From contig CP136069.1 in assembly GCA_032622095.1 (NCBI GenBank), positions 153,997,043 to 154,061,042 on the forward strand: a DNA stretch of 64,000 nucleotides. Direction: 5' to 3'. Below are positions 56,803-64,000 of the stretch, one piece after another; positions within the stretch are counted from its first letter, which is position 1; every line of letters starts with the position of its first letter. The DNA comes from Siphonodentalium dalli. Lineage: Eukaryota; Mollusca; Scaphopoda; Gadilida; Siphonodentaliidae. The position numbers and the translations under genes were made by a program. A model generated the notes under the pieces. It was not told the origin of the DNA. It was given only the letters and a program-made list of their open reading frames with translations, and made no database searches.

Positions 56803-57010
56803 TAATGATGATGATGGTGGTGGTAGTGAATGTGTTGAGAAAATATGGTCTCTGATGATGATGACCATGATGACGATGGCGATGGTGATGTGGCTGATGA
56901 TGATGGTGTGATGATGATGGTGAGTACACATGATGATGATGACGATGGTGATTGAGATGATGCGCAATAGTAGTGGTGGTGTTGATCGACGAGGATGTGA
57001 TGGCAGAAAA
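56803..57010 (+). repeat. (GAT)n-rich microsatellite region
   Basis: GATGATGATGGTGG-type trinucleotide repeats, imperfect, over about 200 bp. The minus-strand ORF here is a run of Ser, His and Pro codons and is an artefact of the repeat. Confidence 0.9.
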
Positions 57011-57869
57011 TGATAATGCTGCTGATCATGGACACGATGAAGATTACTATAAGTATTTGCACCCAGTCAGATTTATATAACTAGCTCGATGTATATTATG
57101 AACATACATGCATACTCCATATATCACTCAATCTATCTTGTCTATACTATCTCCAATTATATTTCTCAATATTCATTTATGTACATTGGATAAAGCATAC
57201 CAATGTATTTGTATACTAACAAAATATATTTGAGTATGATAATCAGACAAACGTCATCCATTACTGTACACATGTGTGGGTGCCTTGCTTTATATCTGTC
57301 AGATGGGGTTTGTTCAGGCATGTGCCATTTGGTTTGTTGCCATAAATAGAAGATCTAATGTAATGTTCGCAACCCAACATAGCGTCCAAATGAAATTTGG
57401 TGGGCGCGAAAACGATTACTGGTCCGTGTATGGGTAATGTGATATGATGCTATGCACCAATACGCCTTAAAATGCTTGACGGGTGATACTTATCTCACCG
57501 ACAGTCCGTTAATCTTTTACAAGATTAATTGCGCTCTTGACATAATGTTGTCTTTTGGAAACATAGTGTGTCAGATGCATCAGATAATGATTGCGCTCTA
57601 GTATATGTATGTTGCACATGTCTACTTTAATTGACACGTCCTAAGTATGCCTCCTCGACTGATATTGACTGGTAGCTACTATAGTTGTTTCTTGGGTCTT
57701 TTCACCCTTGTGAGACCGGGCTAAAATATGTCCACCGCCCCACTGCGAGGGACGAGAACACCCTAATGTGAACCCTGTTTGTCGTGGGGTCATCCAGTGA
57801 GGTGTGAGGTAGGAGTCCTGGTGGTATTATGGCGGCCGTATAACGTAAAACATTGACCTGATGTCCAGT
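57011..57869. other. Intergenic sequence, nothing recognised
   Basis: No gene or repeat supported. Confidence 0.4.
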
Positions 57870-58220
57870 TCCAACATCCTCGCACAAATACGCACATAAT
57901 CGACCTATAATATGAAATATTATGTACATAATGTGATTTTTTGATTCTGAAATAAGCAGATAATGGAATCATACCCGTTATTTCGTGTTTTGGCGCGGGC
58001 CACAGAGAAAACACATATTAAAGAGATTACACGTGAAAAGTCGTGAGTTGTGTTATATGTGTCATTATCTGCACATAATCTGATTAGAATCGACTCATTA
58101 CGAGTCGATAATGTGACTAAAACGCGCTCATTTTCAGCAGATTATTGACTCAAAATGAGTCGATTCTAACCAGATTATCTACAAGTTCTATTATAAGCAA
58201 ATAATGTGCGACTTTTCGGG
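57870..58220. mobile_element. MITE-like region with a hairpin
   Basis: TAATCTGATTAGAATCGACT and AGTCGATTCTAACCAGATTA form a hairpin at about 58075-58182. Further out, AAAAGTCGTGAGTTGTG and ATAATGTGCGACTTTTCGG oppose each other. Repeated (A/G)CACATAATC and AAGCAGATAATG phrases occur upstream. Borders are approximate. Confidence 0.5.
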
Positions 58221-58348
58221 AGAAGGGGCTGCCATTTCGGTCCGACATCTCTTCCCGTGCGAGTGGTTGATTTGACATCAATCCACTAAGCACGCCTCTT
58301 CCACATTATTTGTATTTGTTTCTGATGTCTGCAGTTTTGTTTTATGCA

Positions 58349-58625
58349 AATTCAAATTCAAATTAGTTTATTCATCAGATAACTATACATAAATAAAATA
58401 TAACAATACATATAGAACAAACATAGATATCTGATGGGGAGGGATATGACTATTCAGTCGTCTTCCTGTCCCACCCCTAGGCCACTTCAGCTACACATAC
58501 ATCACTGCTGAGTCACTGTGCTATAAACAAAAGATATATTAATTGGAATTGTAGGTTGTTTTTGTTAGTTTTTTTGTTTTCAGTGAAAAGCATAAGTTTA
58601 AGTATAAACTAAAAAATTCTTAAAA
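58349..58625 (-). other. LINE 3' untranslated region and TTTGAA tail
   Basis: After the ORF2 stop the minus strand is AT-rich, then carries the GGAAGACGACTGAATAGTC motif, which is shared in form with the LINE end at 51790. It ends with three TTTGAA-like units. Such short tandem tails replace poly(A) in several CR1/L2-type LINEs. Confidence 0.7.
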
Positions 58626-61600
58626 CTAATTCTTACAGTCAGGACAAAAGGTGTTACTGCATTGAACTGTGTGAGGATACTTCTCTACAATTGAGTCTGC
58701 AAGACGTTTTTTGAAAGAATTTCTTAATGAGATAGAGCGTATATTTGACTTTAATAAATTCCATTTATGTGGAATAGCATGAAATGGCAAAAGAGAACTA
58801 AATGCGGTTCGGGGTACTTTTTCTTCTACATCCCTGGAATGTCGTGTTTTCCCTTTCTTTTTCCATACCAAATAAGGAAGAAGAGATTGTGGTATTGTTT
58901 TGTTTCTACAATCGAAAGCGAATAGGTTAACTCTTAAAGTATATAGGTCATGGATCTTCAGTATTTTACATTTTGCAAATAGGGGGTCTGTATGGCTCCT
59001 GTATCTTCTTAAATTTATAATGCGTAAAGCCTTTTTCTGAATTGTCATTAATCTGTTACAGGATTTAGCATTCCCCCAAATCTCTATGCCATATAATAAA
59101 TGGCTTTGTATTAGTGTCAAGTAGGGGGTTTTCAGGCATGGATGGGGTAGAATATTTTTGGCTCGGTTTATAAAATACAGTGATTGAGAAATCTTTGATG
59201 CTATTGGTGCTACATGACTTTTAAAAGTTAGATTATCATCTATGTGGATTCCAAGAAATTTAAATGATTGTTTAGGGCAATCGTTACCAATTCTCTCTAT
59301 CAATTGACCATCTAAGGTCAACTGGTGATTTCCACATCGATATTCCCCTCCGGTAGGTTGAATCAACATAGATTTGGTTTTCTCAATATTTAACGATAAT
59401 TTGTTAGCTTTACACCACTGGCTTATATTATTTAGTTCATTGTTGGCTCTCTTGAAGATAATATCGAGGTTGTGATGTGACAGATAAGCTGTTGTGTCAT
59501 CTGCATATGATAATATATTAAGATCTGTACTTCTGTGCATGTCATTGACATATAGTAAAAAAATCAAGGGCCCAATAATTCAGCCCTGGGGCACTCCACA
59601 TAATAAGGGCATTTTAGTGGATCTTGTATCATTTATTTCAACAAATTGAGTGCGATTATTTAGGTAACTCCTGAACCACTCGTTTGCAGTACCTCGTATA
59701 CCATAGTTAGTCAATTTTGATAAAAGTATTTCATGATTAATGGAATCAAAGGCTTTTGAGAAATCTAAAAATATAGAAAGTGTACACGCCTTGGTTTTTT
59801 TATTATCATTATTCATAGCGACATCATTCAAAAATTTTAAGACTGGATGGATGGTAGAATGGTATTTTCTGTATCCAAATTGATTCGGGAAGAGTATATT
59901 TCTGCTATTCAAATAGTTTGTGACACGTTTGTGAACAATTTTTTCTAGTACTTTAGAGAAGGTAGGCAGAATACTTATTGGGCGATAATTACTTATATCT
60001 TCTGACTGTCCAGATTTATAAAGAGGAATTACTTTTGCAATTTTCATGCCATCTGGGACAGATCCTGTTTCTAAAGATCGGTTGATGATGTGGGTAAGTG
60101 GGAGGGCAACTTCATTAACAATTATCTTCATAAACGAAGTAGAAATACCATTTATATCTAAGCTGCGTTTATCTTTCATTTGCTTGATTATTGAAACAAC
60201 TTCTTCAGGGCAAGTTGGGAACATAAACATGCTAGTTGATTGGGGTTTGTCAATATAATCTGTAAAATGATGTTTTGCTTGTGGTATGTTTTTTGCAACA
60301 AGATGTCCGATATTCGCAAAATATTCATTAAATTCATTTGCAATTCTCTCAGGTTCAACAATCTGTTGTCCATTAAGTGTAATATTTTTTGGGACAACTC
60401 TCTTAGGATTCTCATACTGTAGTGCTTCTCTCATAATATTCCAAATTCTATGTGAGTCATTTTTGTATCTTGTTAACATAGTTTGATAGTGAATTTGTTT
60501 AGCCTTTCTTCTCTCTCTATTGAATAATTTACAGTGATCTTTATATCTCGACTCATTTTGTGTAAAATTAGTATTTTTAAATTTTAATTGAAATAATTTA
60601 TTTTTTTCCACCGATATTTGTAGAAGTTCCTTTGTCATCCATGGTTGTTGTTTTTGAAATCGTTTCGGTATTGTCGTCGACCTCAATGGGAATGCTATTT
60701 CAAATGCATTTTGATAAATATCAATATAAGCATTATAGCTCTCGTTTGGGCATTCACCGAATAGTACGTTTTGGTAATTTTCAGCAGATAAAATTCTTTT
60801 AAAGCAAGAAATATTTTCATCACTAAAGCTTCTTTTTCTCATTGTTTTTTGGGTGCAATAATAATCTTTCTGTTCTGTTTCTCGAGTATAAATACCGAAG
60901 TGATCACTGACATCACATACAATTATACCCGATTCTAAATTTTGTGCGGTATGGTTAGTTAGAATTTGGTCTATTAGTGTAGCAGAATAGTTTGTTATTC
61001 TTGTTGGCTTAGTAACTGTTGGTACAAAACCATCAGAAAATGAGTTGTCAATGAAATAACTGGTCTTTTCGTGTTTGCCATAATTCATATAGTTAACATT
61101 ATAATCCCCCATTAAAAAGGCTTTCTTATTCTCTTCATTAATTTTTGTCATTATTTCTTTCATATGTTCAATGAATTTGTTCAAGTCTGCTTTTGGAGGT
61201 GAATTTGGTCTATATATAGATCCAATTACATATGATTTCTGATGTGGGATAACTATTTCGACAAATAAGGATTCAAATATATGTGGGGAAAAAATTGATA
61301 AGTCTTCACGTATATTATAGTTTAAGTCGTTCCTGATATAAAGACCAACTCCTCCTCGTATACCATCACCGTCAGGGCGTGTTTTACTCAATAAAGGATG
61401 GTATCCTTCTATTGTAAAATTTTGGTTGTCTGGTATTCGAAATGTTTCCGACAACCCTATTACAGCCAATTTTTCTCGATTGTTTTGCATTTCAAATATT
61501 AAGTTATTAAGAGCATCCCAATTTGCATTCAAACTTTGGCAGTTAATACTGAAAACACTCATGGTACTTGATTTTTTGGAGACTTTCGCATTGTATTCTT

Positions 61601-61730
61601 GTGGTGTTAAGTAGTCACAATTTGGAAGAACTTGTGTTATTTGAATAGAATTCTCATTATCATTCTCCTCATAATAAAGGTCTGTAAATTCCTTTCCACT
61701 GAACAACATGTTGGTTGTATTACCTGCCAT
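58626..61730 (-). pseudogene. LINE ORF2: APE endonuclease plus reverse transcriptase, one nonsense codon
   Basis: This ORF spans about 1,034 codons in one frame with a single TGA (59582-59580) at codon 717. The TGA replaces the Ser expected after CGVPQG; the next residues are IIGPLIFLLYVNDM. The N-terminal endonuclease has SINCQSLN (N63), GLSET (E95), GSIYRPN, MGDYNVN (D209, N211), LIDQILTN (D254) and SDHFGI (D276, H277), so all catalytic motifs are present. The reverse transcriptase shows IPLYKSG, NYRPISILP, FLDFSKAFDSINH (first catalytic Asp) and SYADD (residues 741-745). A thumb with WCKANKLSLNIEKTK follows, and a Cys-rich end, CSNTFCPDCKN. The protein would nick target DNA and prime reverse transcription. 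The start is the first ATG in frame. The stop arises by one C-to-G change (TCA to TGA), so the copy is dead but very recent. Confidence 0.9.
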
Positions 61731-61984
61731 TGATAAAATAGCAATTGATCAGAAATTTGACATTAAGGCTAATTGTAAACACAAGAGACACAGCAGTGAT
61801 GGATGTAACAATAGTAACAAAAATTATAAAGAAAATAAAGAAAACATAAATGGATACGTCCGATTACAACCTCCACACGGGAAGGGTTATGTATAAATCC
61901 TGAGTTTACCATAGGAACTTTATAAATGTAACATTCTTCATTGGTTGTTTCATAGCTATAGAAATGTGAACATCCAATCAAATA

Positions 61985-62830
61985 GATATTTGTATAAATG
62001 CTTCTTGAAATTTATTATTATAAATATGTCAAAGATTGTTTCCTCGTTATAGAAATGCAACTATTAAATGCTTCAAGAAATCTGGTAAAAAAACAAACAA
62101 AAAAACTCAAACTCTTAAGTTTCTATAAATAAAACTACTTGTAAATAAATTTATCATAGGTTAATTCCTTGAACGTTTGCAGAAATGCGAACAATAAATA
62201 ATAAAGATATCTGTCTAAATCTGATTTAGAAACATTAAAGTTCATTACTTCAATAGAACATAGAATATGTTTAATAAGACATAGAATATGTCAGAGGTCG
62301 CTCCCTGATTCAGAAATGCCAACATTCAAAATCAAAGGATCAGTCTTTAATTTTCAACAGAAACTATTTTTATATAAATTTAACATAGCTTGCTTCCTCA
62401 TCACAGAAATGCAAGTAATAAATACTTCACAAAATATGTGATAAGAAATTCAAAGTCTTAAGTTTTCTGCAAAAACTACCTGTAAATAAATCTATCATAG
62501 GTTAATTCCTTGAACATTCGCAAAAATATTACCATTAAATAATAAGATTATTTGTCTAAATCAGACATACATGTAGAAACATTAAAGTTCATCACTTCAA
62601 CATGACGATATAATTTGTTTAATGAGACACTGTATATGTTGGAGGCTACTCCCCGATGCAGAAATGCGAGCATCCAATGATAAGGTCTTTCATCTAAATC
62701 AGACATAGAAAAAAAGTTCATCATTTTAATAAGACATAAATATGTTAAGAGGCCGCTTACAACAAGCAACAAGGATACTTGTCCAAATCAGACACTGAAG
62801 CAATAAAGTTACTTCAAAGCGTCCACATCC
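61985..62830 (-). repeat. Tandem repeat of about 345 bp between LINE ORF1 and ORF2
   Basis: About two and a half units. GGTTAATTCCTTGAAC occurs at 62159 and 62500; GAGGTCGCTCCCTGATTCAG (62296) corresponds to GAGGCTACTCCCCGATGCAG (62641); the TCCTC...CAGAAATGCAA block occurs at 62041 and 62395. GCAGAAATGC-like phrases recur inside. The array fills nearly the whole inter-ORF gap. It may be part of the element's architecture and not a later event. Confidence 0.75.
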
Positions 62831-62927
62831 GACTCAGACAACCACCCCCATCACTCAATTCCAACATCCCTGCCAAAAGGAAACAACCTCCAACATTTAG
62901 TTAATCACTAACGAATATGATGGCACT

Positions 62928-63420
62928 CTAACTATCATGAAGTGTGACCCATCTGCCTGCCGAATTTTTCGTTTGAAGAACCACATTAACTCCTTCTACT
63001 CGGATTCTTGTTTTTAAGTTTTTGTCTTTCATTCGAAGGGAGTAGGCTTTCTTGGCCAATTGAGCGCGCTCCCGTTTCAGTTCTGGTGGTAAATCCGTAC
63101 GGATAGAGATCCTTTTCCCTTGAATTTTGTCTATAAGGTTCATCACTGCTTGTTTGTCTCTATCAGTTGCCATACATGCTATGATAGGGTGTGGTGGAGG
63201 TCATGCTTGTACTCCTTGCGCGACCATTGATTTGTGCTCAATGGGTAATCGATGTGCATTAATCATTCTGTCCACGATCTTATCAGCGGTTTCTTTTTCC
63301 ATTTCGAGAGTTTTAATAAAGAACTTCAACAGAACTGCATAAGAATCTTCTTGCGCAGTTTCTTGTTTTATTCCGTAAAATTGTTGTTGTTGGAATCTGA
63401 TGATATGGAGTACCTTTAAA
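62928..63420 (-). pseudogene. LINE ORF1 C-terminal part (L1-type, RRM and CTD), one nonsense codon
   Basis: ORF1 proteins coat LINE RNA as trimers. From the ATG at 63173 there are 81 codons, but the same frame runs upstream to about 63420 with only one TGA (63203-63201). Upstream is EMEKETADKIVDRMINAHRL, the place of the conserved R-x-H-R motif at the end of the coiled coil. Then come PHPIIACMATDRDKQAVMNL and ISIRTDLPPELKRERAQLAK, which match the RRM and C-terminal blocks of L1-type ORF1p. KTRIRVEGVNVVLQT follows. The TGA is a likely CGA transition. The 5' part, including the coiled coil, is absent. Confidence 0.75.
63383..63419 (+). mobile_element. Terminal piece of TTAA MITE (AGGTACTCAATCC family)
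   Basis: TTGTTGTTGGAATCTGATGA is followed by TATGGAGTACC and TTAA (63416-63419). This matches the end region of the copies at 6685-6838 and, inverted, 29795-29860. It coincides with the 5' limit of the LINE. Confidence 0.55.
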
Positions 63421-63484
63421 CACGAGTCACAATCCCACCAGACGTACCGGATATCGGTAGATGACCCTCGTCACCCAGCCTGTT

Positions 63485-64000
63485 CTCAGGGACGTGGCTA
63501 GAGGGTTTCGGTTGGGGATGTCCAATTTGGAGAATTACAACTGCCTCGCCCCCCCCCCTTGAATCCGACCAAACACAAATTTTGCATAATTCCACTTGCA
63601 CCCACTTGCATGCACATCAGTGCTCAGGCCTAATAGCCTATATAATCATAAACCATGGTGACCATGATGACCATTTAAGTCCACAATTTTGACCAAATGT
63701 AGTAAAATATTGTTTTCTTAAGTCAATTAGAAGTTTTTTATTGGCCACGGGGGAGGGACCATGAACATTTTGAAATATGAACAAGAAAATAGCAAAATCC
63801 TAGCATCTAGACTAGCCTCAAGCCTTCATAGAGTTGGAAATTTCAAACCTGGCAAACTTAGGTTGGAAAATGTCCAACTGATGACAATTCCCATGACAAT
63901 AATGACCAAATGTAGGACAATATTGTTTTCTTAAATTAATTAGCAGGTTTTGACTGGCCACGGGGGAGGGACCAGGGCACAAGTTTTCCAAGTGTTGGAA
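63485..64000. repeat. Dispersed transposon remnant with 213-bp tandem duplication
   Basis: CAGGGACGTGGCTAGAGGGT (63489) is the CAGGGRCGTGGC-type end seen at 13240. Further on, GACCAAATGTAG(T/G) with ATTGTTTTCTTAA and GGCCACGGGGGAGGGACCA occurs twice, starting at 63691 and 63904. The element runs off the window. Confidence 0.6.

Larger units (their letters stand above)
58349..63420 (-). mobile_element. Near-complete non-LTR retrotransposon (LINE)
   Basis: Reading 5' to 3' on the minus strand: ORF1 C-terminal half (about 63420-62928), a 1.2-kb spacer with a 345-bp tandem repeat, ORF2 (61730-58626) and a short 3'UTR. The UTR contains CCCTCCCCATCAGATATC and GGAAGACGACTGAATAGTC and ends AATTTGAATTTGAATTTG. 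The 5' end of ORF1 is cut off where a TTAA MITE end begins (63383-63419). ORF1 of the L1 type plus an APE endonuclease and a reverse transcriptase with YADD places it in the Jockey/CR1/L2-like group; the clade cannot be fixed by eye. Only one nonsense codon in each ORF suggests recent insertion. Confidence 0.85.

Noticed and set aside
56760..57062. 100-codon His/Ser-rich ORF
   Set aside because: Translation of a (GAT)n microsatellite region.

Overview
The window is eukaryotic, AT-rich and almost entirely non-coding. There are no closely packed ORFs. It carries LINE and tRNA-derived SINE retrotransposons, many small inverted-repeat DNA elements, and one clear protein-coding exon with a splice acceptor. 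A diverged TIR-domain exon, a SINE tail of the AAACCATACCAAACC type, and dense palindromic MITEs together suggest a lophotrochozoan invertebrate, most likely a mollusc. That assignment is inference; no single-copy marker gene is present.

Layout. 0-4.3 kb: SINE copies of one family and otherwise unremarkable sequence. 4.3-8.5 kb: nested inverted-repeat elements, including a foldback element inserted at TTAA inside another MITE whose empty version lies at 30.9-31.15 kb. 9.4-10.4 kb: minus-strand terminal exon of a TIR-domain gene, with a LINE 3' end just beyond its stop and a 21-bp minisatellite in the intron just before it. 10.6-16.8 kb: MITEs and a full-length SINE (14.83-15.12 kb) with a perfect 9-bp target duplication. 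18.2-19.1 kb: 130-bp tandem repeats. 19.7-26.4 kb: more MITEs, a 217-bp perfect palindrome and an 0.77-kb foldback element. 27-36.6 kb: more MITEs, a decayed LINE endonuclease, and inverted gene-like fragments sharing a conserved peptide block. 37.7-39.6 kb: an 0.85-kb tandem duplication. 43-44 kb: an element of about 1 kb with 13-bp TIRs. 44.3-45.1 kb: a minisatellite split by an insertion. 45.3-55 kb: a decayed array of five related units of about 1 kb, split by transposons. 58.35-63.4 kb: a nearly complete minus-strand LINE with ORF1 C-terminus and a full APE endonuclease/reverse transcriptase ORF2, each disabled by one in-frame TGA. 63.4-64 kb: MITE remnants.

Several MITE families share TTAA target duplications, the hallmark of piggyBac-type transposition, and at least six families appear in two or more copies. 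No element encodes an intact transposase here, so enzymes would have to act from elsewhere in the genome. The only likely host coding sequence I can defend is the TIR exon. Everything else is mobile or repeat DNA, or unrecognised.
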